The notes beneath the pieces are model-generated. The model searched no databases and was not told the origin of the DNA. It worked only from the letters and a program-made list of their open reading frames with translations. Position numbers and translations under genes: made by a program. Shown in pieces: positions 54,486-63,834 of a stretch of 64,000 nucleotides of DNA (positions are counted from its first letter, which is position 1; the number at the start of each line of letters is the position of its first letter). Where the stretch lies: assembly GCA_963701955.1 (NCBI GenBank), contig OY969694.1, positions 1 to 64,000 of the forward strand, given 5' to 3'. Source of the stretch: Bog-473 sp963701955. Its GTDB lineage: Bacteria > Actinomycetota > Acidimicrobiia > Acidimicrobiales > RAAP-2.

Positions 54486-55556
54486 GTGGCGTTGATTATG
54501 GATCCGGCGAACACGAGAAGGCGGGGCAGACACGTGGCGACCTCCCCTTGCGCCACCGTTGCCCGCGGGTCCGGGGGGCAGTCGACGGAGCAGGGGGTCC
54601 TGACCGTTTCGGTCGTGATTTGTGCGTACACCGAGGACCGATGGCCGTTGCTCGTGCGATCGGTGGCATCGGTGCACGACCAGAGCCGGCCCCCAATCGA
54701 GGTCATCGTCTGCGTGGATCACAACGACACGCTGCTCGAACGCTGCCGACTGCAATGGGCCCCGCAGGGAGACGATGGACAGATCCCGGTGGTGGTCATC
54801 GCCAACAAGTTCGAGGGCCGCCTCGGGTCTGCTCGAAACTCGGCTGCCGAGGTCGCGCGCGGTGACGTCGTGGCCTTCTTGGACGACGATGCATGGGCCG
54901 AACCGGATTGGCTGGAGCGGCTCGTGCTGCCCTACTGCGATGAGTCCGTCGTCGCCGTCGGCGGAGCACCGGTTCCGGAGTTCGAGAGAGCAAGGCCCAG
55001 CTGGTTCCCGCCCGAATTCGACTGGGTGTTCGGCTGCGCGTATTCAGGTCTTCCGATAGAGCAGGCTCCCGTCCCGCGGCTCATCGGCGCCAATATGTCG
55101 GTGCGGCGTTCGGCGCTTGCCGAGATCGGGGGTTTCCACTCTGACAACCACGACGACATGGACATGTGCCATCGCCTGAAGCATCTGCGTCCGGCGGACA
55201 AGATCATCTACGAGCCGGCGGCGCAGGTCCATCACTTCGTTCCTGCAGTGCGGACGACGTGGGGGTACTTCTGGCGACGCTGCTTCTTCGTCAACCGGGG
55301 AAAGGTCGAGGCCTTCCGCCAGATGGAAGGTGCAGCCAATCGGTCGGCCGACGTGGGCTTCGTGGCCCGCGCCTTGTCCCGTGGCGTGTCGCGGGGACTC
55401 CGTCAGGCCGTTCGGGGCGACGCCTGGGGTGCGGCAAGGACGGCGTCCATTGTGGCCGGTGTCTTCCTGGCGGGCAGCGGTCACATTGCCGGAACGTGCC
55501 AGTGGCATCGGACGACATTCAGATCAAGGAGGCGAGAGTGGTTGCAGAGCCCGTAG
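54486..55556 (+). CDS. Family 2 glycosyltransferase
   Basis: 356 aa from GTG 54486 (GAGG at 54476-54479). GT2 core: VSVVICAYTEDRWPLL, IEVIVCVDHNDTLL, SARNSAAEVARGDVVAFLDDDAWAEPDWL (DxD in DDDA), and acceptor motif GANMSVRRSALAEIGGFH then DDMDMCHRL. C-terminal region has two amphipathic/hydrophobic stretches. Resembles glucosyl/glucuronosyl transferases acting on lipid-linked glycans. The next gene starts inside its last codons. Confidence 0.92.
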   Translation: MALIMDPANTRRRGRHVATSPCATVARGSGGQSTEQGVLTVSVVICAYTEDRWPLLVRSVASVHDQSRPPIEVIVCVDHNDTLLERCRLQWAPQGDDGQIPVVVIANKFEGRLGSARNSAAEVARGDVVAFLDDDAWAEPDWLERLVLPYCDESVVAVGGAPVPEFERARPSWFPPEFDWVFGCAYSGLPIEQAPVPRLIGANMSVRRSALAEIGGFHSDNHDDMDMCHRLKHLRPADKIIYEPAAQVHHFVPAVRTTWGYFWRRCFFVNRGKVEAFRQMEGAANRSADVGFVARALSRGVSRGLRQAVRGDAWGAARTASIVAGVFLAGSGHIAGTCQWHRTTFRSRRREWLQSP

Positions 55557-56413
55557 ATCAGATACTTCCCACAGTTGCAGAACTTCCGCTCTACGGATAC
55601 CCAGATCGGCCGTTGGCGTTCCGTCATGAGGTGCATCTCGACGCGCGCTTGACGCCCGAATCGGTTGCGGACCTCGCCGATCGACTGCCTGCCGAAGAGG
55701 TGGCCTATGAGACGTCGACGAAGCCCCTGGTGGTTCCCGATGAAGGGCCCCCGCGAGGTGTTCTGGAGCGACCGGGCGACGTGATTCGCAACTTGGAGAA
55801 TGCCGACGCGTGGTTGGCGCTGCTCAACGCGGAGTCAGACCCCGCCATCTCCGACCTGATGGTCGGCGTGCTCGATCAGCTCCAGCCGGGGATCATGGCC
55901 ACCCAGGGAAAGATGCGAAATCGCGGGGCCTACTTCTTCGTTGCATCCCCGAATTCGATCACGCCGGCCCATATCGACATCGAGTACAGCCTGTTGTTGC
56001 AGTTCAGAGGGATCAAGACGGTGAGCTTCGGTCGTTGGCAAAGCGACGCCGTCCGGCGGTCCGAGATCAATCGGTACTGGGAGGGATCCCACGGTCGGGT
56101 TGAGGCGATGCCCGAGGAGATGGTCTCCTTTCGGCTCTCGCCCGGGATGGGGGTGTACATCCCCCCCTGCACGCCGCACTGGGTGCAGAGCGGACCCGAA
56201 ACCGCCATGTCCGTGACGCTGGCATTCCACACTGCCGCCTCGACGAGGGAGCGGCGCGTCGAGGACTTCAACTCGCTCGCACGACGGATCCACCTGCACC
56301 CCCGCGAACCGGGGCGTTCCGCCATCGTTGACACGGCCAAGATCGGTGCCATGGCTGTCTGGGCCGCCGGAAGGAAGGTCCGCGGTGCGCCGAGGGCGCT
56401 TGGTGCCAAGTGA
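55538..56413 (+). CDS. JmjC-like cupin (Cupin_8) protein, putative oxygenase
   Basis: 291 aa from GTG 55538, which has AAGGAGG five bases upstream and overlaps the GT2 gene by 19 bp. The double-stranded beta helix has the Fe(II)/2-oxoglutarate facial triad: H145-x-D147 in TPAHIDIEYSLLLQF and His214 in YIPPCTPHWVQSG; Lys160 of FRGIKTVSF is where the family contacts 2-oxoglutarate. Members hydroxylate proteins or small molecules. Tight coupling to a glycosyltransferase suggests it modifies the glycan, its carrier or a regulator of the pathway; inferred. Confidence 0.85.
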   Translation: MVAEPVDQILPTVAELPLYGYPDRPLAFRHEVHLDARLTPESVADLADRLPAEEVAYETSTKPLVVPDEGPPRGVLERPGDVIRNLENADAWLALLNAESDPAISDLMVGVLDQLQPGIMATQGKMRNRGAYFFVASPNSITPAHIDIEYSLLLQFRGIKTVSFGRWQSDAVRRSEINRYWEGSHGRVEAMPEEMVSFRLSPGMGVYIPPCTPHWVQSGPETAMSVTLAFHTAASTRERRVEDFNSLARRIHLHPREPGRSAIVDTAKIGAMAVWAAGRKVRGAPRALGAK

Positions 56414-56446
56414 CGGATGCCAAGTGACTGGCCGCGCAGGAAGGCG

Positions 56447-57496
56447 CTAATCCGTCCTCCGGGCAAATGCTGATCGCCCGAGGCGAACTCCGCGCACTGC
56501 GACTCTGTGGGCACGAAGCGATGCCGTCGTGGCGGCGCGGCCGAGCCCGCCTGCGACCCCCTGGCCGGCAACGAGCCTGTACATCTCTCGTCGCTTGGTG
56601 GTGAACCGGCTCTTGTACGGCTCTTCACCCCGGAGGAAGTCCACCTCGCTGAAGCCTCGATCGCAGGCGTCGTCGATGATGGCGGCGAGCAAGGTGGTTG
56701 TCGCATCCCTCCAGCGTGGATCGGTGAGCCGGGCGCTCTGATACAGGCTCACGCGCCCCGCGACCTCGAAAGCCGACACGCTGGAGACCACGAGATCGTC
56801 GGTGCCGAGTTCGTGGACGACCGCCTCGTCGGCTGCAGCGCCGCCCGCGCAACCGGCGGCGAAGAGGTCGAATTCGGGCAAGAACCGGGAACGGTTTCCC
56901 CACTGCGACCGGTGGAGGTCCCGTAGGGTGCCGAGGCTCGAGAGCACCGCCGGGCCACGGATCGTTCGGTGCATCACCCCCTGGTCGGCGAGGCGTCTCG
57001 ACGATTTGCGAAGATTGCGCCGGAATTGTGGGGGCAGCGTTGCCCGGAAGGCCTCGGCGCTGTCGGGCAACGGGGCGAAGGGGGCGGCGGCCATCTGCTC
57101 GAGGCGAACACGGCCGGGCAGGACGTCGGGTAACCGTGACCCGGCTCGGACACCCCGGAGGTCGAAAAGGCGCCCACCGGGGCGACCGAGCCAGTCCCTG
57201 AGGGCGTCGACCACGGTCGCCTCGTGACCCGGGGCGGACAACAGGTCGACATGATCCGGGCAAAGTGACCCGTCCGTCATCACTCGGATGCTCGATACCC
57301 GGTGCCGCTGCTCGAGGGCAAGGCCGCCGAGGAGCTCCGGATCGTCGACGACCAGGAGGAAGTGACGGCCCGAGCCTCCGGTCGCCGTCAGCCACCACGA
57401 CCGCAGGAAGGGTGACGGAAGGGGGGAGGAATCCACCAGTCGATCCCATCGGGGCGCCCATTCGCCGAGGTGTGGGAGGTCAAGCAGGCTGGGCAA
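56447..57496 (-). CDS. CelD/BcsL-family GNAT acetyltransferase
   Basis: 349 aa. Second GNAT domain features: FRRNLRKSSRRLADQG (common to CelD/FemAB-like proteins), VSLYQSARLTDPRWRDATTTLLAAIIDDACDRGFSEVDFLRGEEPYKSRF by pattern. These proteins acetylate exopolysaccharides such as cellulose/acetan. Start is TTG 57496 with no clear ribosome site. Located between the JmjC-like and GH16 genes, on the opposite strand; presumably decorates the same glycan that the NodB-type protein deacetylates. Confidence 0.85.
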   Translation of the reverse strand: MPSLLDLPHLGEWAPRWDRLVDSSPLPSPFLRSWWLTATGGSGRHFLLVVDDPELLGGLALEQRHRVSSIRVMTDGSLCPDHVDLLSAPGHEATVVDALRDWLGRPGGRLFDLRGVRAGSRLPDVLPGRVRLEQMAAAPFAPLPDSAEAFRATLPPQFRRNLRKSSRRLADQGVMHRTIRGPAVLSSLGTLRDLHRSQWGNRSRFLPEFDLFAAGCAGGAAADEAVVHELGTDDLVVSSVSAFEVAGRVSLYQSARLTDPRWRDATTTLLAAIIDDACDRGFSEVDFLRGEEPYKSRFTTKRREMYRLVAGQGVAGGLGRAATTASLRAHRVAVRGVRLGRSAFARRTD

Positions 57497-57704
57497 GGAG
57501 ATTACCGGATCGGTTTCGGAGGTGGATGTCGAACGAGTTGTCCCACGTCATGTCGAATGGCGGCACACCGTTGTTGGCTGACACTGGTCACCCCCGTTCC
57601 TTGACTGCCGGCGAGCATCGCCGGCCACAGCTTCGACACACCTTAGAGAGTCGCCGTGAGTGACAACCAAACTGGCGAGTCCCACCTCAATCCGTGAGGG
57701 GAGA

Positions 57705-58646
57705 TCAGTTCGGGTGCACCTTTTTCGAGTACGCCTGGACCTCCGCGACCTTCATTGATGCGGGCGGGGTGGCGCTCGACGTGATGGTGTGTCCGTCCGA
57801 TGCTTGCTGGGAGGCCACTTCGAGCTGAAGGATGATCTCGTAGGGCTCACCGGTGATGGTGGTGCCCGACGAGGCCAGGATCTGCCACACCGTCCTACCG
57901 TCGAAGAAGCCGGTGATGCTCCGACCAGGGATGAACTCTATGCCGTAGACGTGGTAGCGCGCAGCGAGATTCACGCCGGTGTCCACGGCGTGCTGCCGCT
58001 GGCCCTGATCGGAGAAGTAGTCCGAGTGCATCTCGAGGTTGGGGTCGAGGAGGTCCTTCTGGCCCCCTTCTTGGAGGTCGAGCTCGTTCTCGGGTGAGCC
58101 GGCGGGGCCACGAAGGAACCAGATCGCGGGCCACATGCCCTGACCGGTGTCGGGCATCTTGGCCTTCACCTGCACGTACCAGCCGCTCGTGGGCAGTGAG
58201 AACTTCCCCTCGGTGGTCACCACCCCGCTGATCCACGGATAGGTCCCCGCCCACTGATTCGTGTTCCGCTGCGCCGTGAGGGTCAGGCCGTTGTCCACGC
58301 TGACCTGGGAGGGACCGAACATGGCCACTTCTTCGCCGACCGGTGTGTTCGGGCCGCTGTAGGGCGACGGGAGCCTGCCGTAGTTGTTCCAGGTGATCCC
58401 GTCGGCCCCGAGGACGGGAGTCCAATACGTCGGGTCGAGGCTGGTCCCGAGGAACTGGTCGTCGAAGATCAACTGCTGGTTCGTGTAGCCGGGTGGGGCG
58501 TGCATCCCTGCGTCGGAGACCTGGCGCACGCCGGTGGAGGAAGTCGTACACGCGGCCAACATGGGGACCAGGCAGAGCAAGACGGCCCCGATGATCGGTA
58601 CACCGGCGCCGCAGAGACGGTGATTCCTTCCCTTGAACTTCAACAC
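57705..58646 (-). CDS. Glycoside hydrolase family 16 lipoprotein
   Basis: 313 aa from GTG 58646. Lipoprotein signal: VPIIGAVLLCLVPMLAAC with lipobox Cys33, so it is anchored on the outer face of the membrane. GH16 catalytic motif E188-L-D190-L-Q-E193 (PENELDLQEGG) with FWxxGPAGSP before it and a beta-jellyroll ending in EIILQLEVASQ. GH16 enzymes cut beta-glucans or galactans by retaining hydrolysis, or act as transglycosylases. Likely trims or releases the polysaccharide made by the neighbouring genes. Confidence 0.92.
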   Translation of the reverse strand: MLKFKGRNHRLCGAGVPIIGAVLLCLVPMLAACTTSSTGVRQVSDAGMHAPPGYTNQQLIFDDQFLGTSLDPTYWTPVLGADGITWNNYGRLPSPYSGPNTPVGEEVAMFGPSQVSVDNGLTLTAQRNTNQWAGTYPWISGVVTTEGKFSLPTSGWYVQVKAKMPDTGQGMWPAIWFLRGPAGSPENELDLQEGGQKDLLDPNLEMHSDYFSDQGQRQHAVDTGVNLAARYHVYGIEFIPGRSITGFFDGRTVWQILASSGTTITGEPYEIILQLEVASQQASDGHTITSSATPPASMKVAEVQAYSKKVHPN

Positions 58647-59386
58647 GGCCACCAGCCGGCAACGGCCAACGGGATGGCCGGATCCTGCACGCACTCCACA
58701 GTAGACACAACACTTGCACCACTCCCAGGCGCCACAGACTGGTCCCTGGGCTCCGCCCGTAAATGCGCCGGCGAGCATTGGTGCCGTCGTTCCCGGCTTT
58801 GCTGAGTGCAATCGCGGGCTCGGCCGACCGCGGTCTGAGACGTGTTGTGCCCGATAGCTGCGCTCCCGCGGCGGCGTCTCTGGCATTTCATGGTGGTCAG
58901 CGCGGGCGATGGGCACGGTCGTCCTCCTTGGTCGGAGCCGGTCCCCAGCGCGAGGGCCTTGTCGGGCAGGAGCGATGTGCGTCACGTAGGTGGTCGTCGC
59001 ATGGTGACGGGTCTTGAGGGACCTCGTCCTTCCCGATCACCGCCGGGCACGAGCCCTTCGTGCAGAACCACCGGATCACAATCGGACCACCCTGACCGGG
59101 AAGAGGCATGCCGCTGAGAATGACAAGCCGTCTGCAAGAAGTAACAATTGTGCGTGCAACCTTTGTTGTCAGACATTTGTGCGGATTCACAAGACCGCTG
59201 TGGTGCGCGTGGCGACGACGATGTCGGTGCCTGGTCGGGACGGAAGTGGCCGGACCGGAGGGTTCGTAGGGTCGGATCAGAACCGGCACTCTCTGCAGGC
59301 GATTCGGCAGCGCGAGCGCCAACGCGCTAGCTTCGAGGCCAACACGCTGGCGGCGGTGCCTGCGTGTCTGGAGGTGGAACGTCAAC
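58647..59386. other. Intergenic region between divergent exported-protein genes
   Basis: About 740 bases. No gene is seen on either strand. 59121-59190 has lower GC than the rest (AAGAAGTAACAATTGTGCG... region) and probably holds the promoter of the secreted repeat protein at 59387, whose ribosome site GGAGGTGG lies at about 59370. Confidence 0.5.
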
Positions 59387-60322
59387 ATGTGGTCGCGGCC
59401 CTTTTTCTCGGACAAGGTCTCCTCTATTGGGGGGGGTCGGGTCCGCCAGCTCATGGTTGCGGTCGCAGCCCTCGTTGCCCTCAGCGTGCCACTGGGTCAA
59501 GGAGTTGCCTCGGCGGCGAACACCCCATGCGGCTACTGGCTGGTGGGCAGCGACGGCGGCATCTTCACGTTTGGCGACGCCGTGTTCCACGGATCCACCG
59601 GTTCCCTTGTCCTCCAGCGCCCGATCGTGGGCATCTCCACGCTGAACAGCAACCAGGGCGCCACCCCCTACTGGATGGTCGCCTCAGACGGCGGGATCTT
59701 CGCCTTCGGCACTGGCTTCTACGGCTCCATTCCCGGACTGGGACTCAACCCGGCGGGCTCGGGGCTCCCACATAGCCTGAACGCCCCCATCGTGGGCATG
59801 GTGCGCTCCACCACGGGCAATGGCTACTTCTTGGTGGGCTCGGACGGCGGGGTCTTTGCGTTCGGGGACGCCCAATTTGCCGGATCCTGTCCCGGAATCG
59901 GGGGCTGCGCAGGAACAGCTGTCGCCGTCATGCCCGACGCGTCCGGGGGCGGCTACTGGGTCGTGACGAGCACCGGGAACGTGTATGCGTTCGGCGATGC
60001 GGGCTACTACGGAGGACCGGGCCCCCAAGGCACGCCCATCACTTCGGCCGTGGCGACGGAGCCGACCGGCGCCGGCTACTACATCCTCGACGCGAGTGGC
60101 GAGGTGTTCAACTACGGGGATGCCAAGTCGTTCGGCAACCTGCCCACGGGCGCGACGAGCAGCGACGATCCGGCCACCGCCATCTTCGTCACCGACGACA
60201 ACTCCGGATATTGGATTGTGACGGCACGGGGCAAGGTGTATCCCTTCGGCGACGCACCGAACGAGGGGGACATGTCCGGAACGACGCTCAACTCGCCGAT
60301 CGTCGCCGCGACCGGATTCTGA
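59387..60322 (+). CDS. Secreted repeat protein (beta-propeller-like 'SDGGIFTFG' modules)
   Basis: 311 aa. Signal peptide (RVRQLMVAVAALVALSVPLG, cleavage near ASA-AN), then about six modules of 40-45 residues built on the pattern G-Y-W-L-V-G-S-D-G-G-I-F-T-F-G-D-A...G-S-x-x-x-L-x-x-P-I-V-G. GGAGGTGG nine bases before ATG. Each module supplies short beta strands and conserved aromatic and Asp-Gly turns, as in propeller or LVIVD-type proteins. Function unknown; likely cell-wall or extracellular binding. Same module as in the next gene and in the fragment at 7769. Confidence 0.8.
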   Translation: MWSRPFFSDKVSSIGGGRVRQLMVAVAALVALSVPLGQGVASAANTPCGYWLVGSDGGIFTFGDAVFHGSTGSLVLQRPIVGISTLNSNQGATPYWMVASDGGIFAFGTGFYGSIPGLGLNPAGSGLPHSLNAPIVGMVRSTTGNGYFLVGSDGGVFAFGDAQFAGSCPGIGGCAGTAVAVMPDASGGGYWVVTSTGNVYAFGDAGYYGGPGPQGTPITSAVATEPTGAGYYILDASGEVFNYGDAKSFGNLPTGATSSDDPATAIFVTDDNSGYWIVTARGKVYPFGDAPNEGDMSGTTLNSPIVAATGF

Positions 60323-60454
60323 GTCTCGGGGTCGGGCGCGGGACTCGGAAGCGGGTGGTGGAGCAGGTCGGCTGCATCACTGCCACGCGCGGCGACCCCG
60401 CGGCTGCCACCTGACCGACCACGACGCTGCACCGTCGAAGGAGGGCGCTCATCG

Positions 60455-62173
60455 GTGAAACGACGGATGAGACGGCCGGTGGCCGCGTTCGTGGCCACCG
60501 CGCTGCTCTGGCTGGGTCCCGCCATCGGCGGCACGCCCGATGTGGCCTCGGCAGGTACGCCGATTCCCGGCGCGTCCAACTGTCCGGTGTTCCCAGCGGA
60601 CAACGTCTGGAACACCCCGATCTCGGATCTGCCGATCGACCCGCACAGCGCACAATGGCTGGCCGCCATGGACGCATCCACCACCAACCTGCAGCCGGTC
60701 GCACCTCCGACCTACGGCATGCCCATCAGCGTGGTGCCCCCGGGGCATTCCTTCATACCGCTCGCGTTCGGCTCATCCGGGAACGATCCCGGTCCGTACC
60801 CGTTCGGACCAGACACGCAGATAGAGGGCGGCACGGTCGACCGGCACGCCATCATGGTCGATCCGGCAACGTGCACCGACTATGAGCTCTACGACGCGTT
60901 CTACACCGGCCCCACCACCTCGCACGCCGCCAACGGCGCCATCTGGAACCTCAACTCAGACGCCCTCCGGGCCGGCAAGGCGACGGTGGACGCCGCCGGT
61001 ACGCCCATTGTGGCCGGACTGATGCGTTACGACGAGGTGCAGTCGGGCGTCATTACGCACGCCATCCGGGTCCAGGCGGCGATAACAGACACCTCGTACA
61101 TATGGCCGGCCACCGCCGGAGAGGGAACGGCGGCAAACGCGAACCTCCCGCCGATGGGGGCCCGGTTCAGGCTCAAGGCGAGTTTCAACATCTCGGGCTA
61201 CTCGCCCCAGGCCCAGGTCGTCCTACGCGCCTTGCAGCAGTACGGGCTGATTCTGGACGACAACGGCCCAAACTGGCACTTCTGGGCGGACGCCAATCCA
61301 GCGTGGCCGTCCTCGCTTCTCAACGAGCTCAAGACGGTGCCAGGGAGCGCCTTCGATGCCGTCGACGAGTCGAGCTTGATGATCGATCCCAACTCGGGAC
61401 AAGCCCGCCAACTGGCCGCCTCGGTCAACTGCTCGTCCCAACCGGGGTACCGCCTGGTGGCGGCCGACGGTGGCGTGTTCTCCTTCTGTGAGCCCTTCTT
61501 TGGCTCCATGGGCGGCCACCATCTCAACGCGCCCATCGTGGGCACGGCCCAGACACCGCAGGGCGGTGGCTACTGGGAAGTGGGTTCGGACGGCGGGATC
61601 TTCAGTTACGGCAATGCCGGTTTCCACGGCTCGACGGGGAGCCTGCATCTGAACGCCCCTGTCGTCGGCATGGCGGCCACAGCCGACGGAGGTGGCTATT
61701 GGCTGGTCGCCTCCGACGGCGGGATCTTCAACTACGGCGATGCCGGGTTCTACGGCTCGGCAGGTTCCATCAGGCTGAACCGGCCGATCGTGGGCATGGC
61801 GGCCACCGCCGACGGCAAGGGATATTGGTTGGTGGCATCCGACGGTGGCATATTCAGCTATGGAGACGCGGTCTTCCACGGTTCGGCGGGCTCCCTCCAC
61901 CTCAACCGACCGGTCGTGGGGATGGCCGCTGACGCGGGAGGAGGTGGCTACTGGCTGGTCGCCTCTGACGGCGGAATCTTCAGCTACGGCGACGCGCCTT
62001 TCCGCGGCTCGGCAGGTTCCATCCCGCTCAACAAGCCGGTCGTGGGAATGTCCTCCGAGGGCAACGGATATTGGTTGGTGGCCTCAGACGGCGGGATCTT
62101 CAGCTACGACGCGGTCTTCCACGGGTCGGCCGGAGGCATCGCTCTCGCCGCACCCATCGTGGCGATGGGCTGA
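60455..62173 (+). CDS. Secreted two-domain protein with C-terminal propeller-like repeats
   Basis: 572 aa. Signal peptide RRPVAAFVATALLWLGPAIGG. Residues about 40-320 form a unique domain (NCPVFPADNVWNTPISDLP, FGPDTQIEGGTVDRHAIMVDP, GPNWHFWADANPAW). The C-terminal 245 residues are six repeats of about 42 residues (GYWLVASDGGIFSYGDAGFYGSAGS by type) ending GGIALAAPIVAMG. The N-terminal domain resembles secreted proteins that I cannot name with confidence; the conserved D-N-x-W-N and H-A-I motifs suggest an enzyme or carbohydrate-binding fold. Sits between another repeat protein and the flippase gene. Confidence 0.78.
   Translation: MKRRMRRPVAAFVATALLWLGPAIGGTPDVASAGTPIPGASNCPVFPADNVWNTPISDLPIDPHSAQWLAAMDASTTNLQPVAPPTYGMPISVVPPGHSFIPLAFGSSGNDPGPYPFGPDTQIEGGTVDRHAIMVDPATCTDYELYDAFYTGPTTSHAANGAIWNLNSDALRAGKATVDAAGTPIVAGLMRYDEVQSGVITHAIRVQAAITDTSYIWPATAGEGTAANANLPPMGARFRLKASFNISGYSPQAQVVLRALQQYGLILDDNGPNWHFWADANPAWPSSLLNELKTVPGSAFDAVDESSLMIDPNSGQARQLAASVNCSSQPGYRLVAADGGVFSFCEPFFGSMGGHHLNAPIVGTAQTPQGGGYWEVGSDGGIFSYGNAGFHGSTGSLHLNAPVVGMAATADGGGYWLVASDGGIFNYGDAGFYGSAGSIRLNRPIVGMAATADGKGYWLVASDGGIFSYGDAVFHGSAGSLHLNRPVVGMAADAGGGGYWLVASDGGIFSYGDAPFRGSAGSIPLNKPVVGMSSEGNGYWLVASDGGIFSYDAVFHGSAGGIALAAPIVAMG
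61437..62170 (+). repeat. Six tandem 126-bp repeat modules
   Basis: The 3' part of the gene at 60455 is built of near-repeats of about 126 nt (42 codons), with recurring stretches such as GTGGGCATGGCGGCCAC and TCCGACGGCGGGATCTTCA. Similarity between modules is high at DNA level, so recombination between copies, and with the copies at 59387 and 7769, is possible. Confidence 0.85.
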
Positions 62174-62457
62174 CCGAGTCGCCCGGGGGCCGGCGCCGGT
62201 CCGGGAGGTAGCGCAGTTGTCGCTGACAAGCCTTCGAACGTGTCCCGCCATCACCTCGCCGACGACCGACTGCAGCTCCCGGCCGGCGGCTCACGACCAG
62301 CGACTTACGTCCTCAAGGGAGGGTCCGAGACGCCCGAAAGAGAAGACCGGGTGGTTGTGCGAACGTTGTGCGAGAGGGAGGAACTTGCCGACTGCCAGGA
62401 CTACCATTCTTTCGTGAGAGGCGGCGATCACGACTGTGGCTTCGACGGTTCGACCCC

Positions 62458-63834
62458 ATGAACAGCCGCGCACCTGCCTCACAGGATCACAGCCCAAAGA
62501 GCAGAACCTCGATGTGGAAGCGGTACGGCGGTACGGAACCGCATCACGTGGCGGAACTGCGGCGTCTGTTCACCACGTTCGGATATCTCGTTGCCAGCAA
62601 TGGCGCGACTGCGCTGATCGGCCTCGTCTACTGGGCGGTCGTGACGCATCTCTTTCGTCCGACGGAGGTCGGCCTTGCCGCCGCAGCCGCTTCGACGGCC
62701 TTACTCCTGGCGGCCTTCGGTGCGCTCGGGATCCCGTTGCTCCTCTTGGCGGAAATTGAGTCGCTCGATACAACCGAACGGCGCGTGTTCTTCACGACCG
62801 GGAACACCATCGCTGCATTTGTGGTCCTGATCATGGCCATCGGCACCATCGCGCTTTCCCCCTGGCTGGGGCAGAGCCTCCACATGATCGGTTCGAATCC
62901 CGTTACCGCAGCCCTCTTCGTCGTCGGCTCAGTGGCAACCATGGCCGGGCTCACTCTCGACGGAGCGGCAGTCGGGCTGCACCGCGGTGCGGCGCAGCTC
63001 TGGCGAGGCAGCCTGAGCTCCGTTTTGAAGCTCGCATGCGTCGGTGTCCTGGTCCTTGCTTCCACGCGTACGAGCACCGGTCTGATCTTCGCCTGGGCGG
63101 TGTCCTTCGTGGTCGCATTCTTCGTCTGCATCCCGATGCTCGGACTGCAGCACGGACCAGCGGGAGAAGGAGCGCTGGCTCACCGTGAGGCGCTGGTGCG
63201 TCGGTTTGGCAAACTCTCGCTCCAGCACCACGTGCTGAATCTCTCCATAAGTTCGGTCTCCTACATCATCCCGCTCACGGCAACCCTCCTGATCTCACCG
63301 TCGGACGTCGCCTACTTCTCTGCTGCGTATCTGCTTGGCTCCACCCTGATGGTCGTCCCGTATCTGCTCGCCCTCTCTTTGTTCGCCGAGCGTTCGGGTG
63401 ATCCTGGTCTCCTCCACCGCAACGTACGACGCACGTTCCCCCTCGGCCTCGCGCTGATCGGGGGCATGATCCTGGTCGTGGAGATTGCTGCTCCGTACGC
63501 CCTGCATCTCTTCGGTCCCGCATATGCTCAGAACGGAACGACGGCATTGCGCATCTTGATCCTGGTGGGACCTGCCTACGTCATCAAGGATCACTACGTG
63601 TCGATTCGCCGAGCCCAGCACCGTATGGCCCACGCCTCGAGCATCATGGCCATCGGGACCGTTGTCGAAGTCACGGGATCGGCCATTGGCGGTGCGTTGT
63701 GGGGTTTGAACGGCATTTGCCTCGGTTGGGTGCTTGCTGCGTCCTGTGAGGCGATGGTCCTCCTTTCACCGGTGCTACATGTCTTCCGTCGCGTTCCCGC
63801 CGCCGATTCGGATGCAGGCAATGAATCCGATTGA
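62458..63834 (+). CDS. Wzx-type polysaccharide flippase (MOP superfamily)
   Basis: 458 aa from ATG 62458 (ATG 62512 is an alternative). About 12-14 transmembrane helices from residue 40 on: GYLVASNGATALIGLVYWAVVTHLF, RPTEVGLAAAAASTALLLAAFG, etc., with polar loops RGAAQLWRGS typical of the polysaccharide-synthase/MATE group. It would move lipid-linked repeat units across the membrane. This completes the export step of the glycan locus. Its end overlaps the next gene start by 14 bp. Confidence 0.9.
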   Translation: MNSRAPASQDHSPKSRTSMWKRYGGTEPHHVAELRRLFTTFGYLVASNGATALIGLVYWAVVTHLFRPTEVGLAAAAASTALLLAAFGALGIPLLLLAEIESLDTTERRVFFTTGNTIAAFVVLIMAIGTIALSPWLGQSLHMIGSNPVTAALFVVGSVATMAGLTLDGAAVGLHRGAAQLWRGSLSSVLKLACVGVLVLASTRTSTGLIFAWAVSFVVAFFVCIPMLGLQHGPAGEGALAHREALVRRFGKLSLQHHVLNLSISSVSYIIPLTATLLISPSDVAYFSAAYLLGSTLMVVPYLLALSLFAERSGDPGLLHRNVRRTFPLGLALIGGMILVVEIAAPYALHLFGPAYAQNGTTALRILILVGPAYVIKDHYVSIRRAQHRMAHASSIMAIGTVVEVTGSAIGGALWGLNGICLGWVLAASCEAMVLLSPVLHVFRRVPAADSDAGNESD

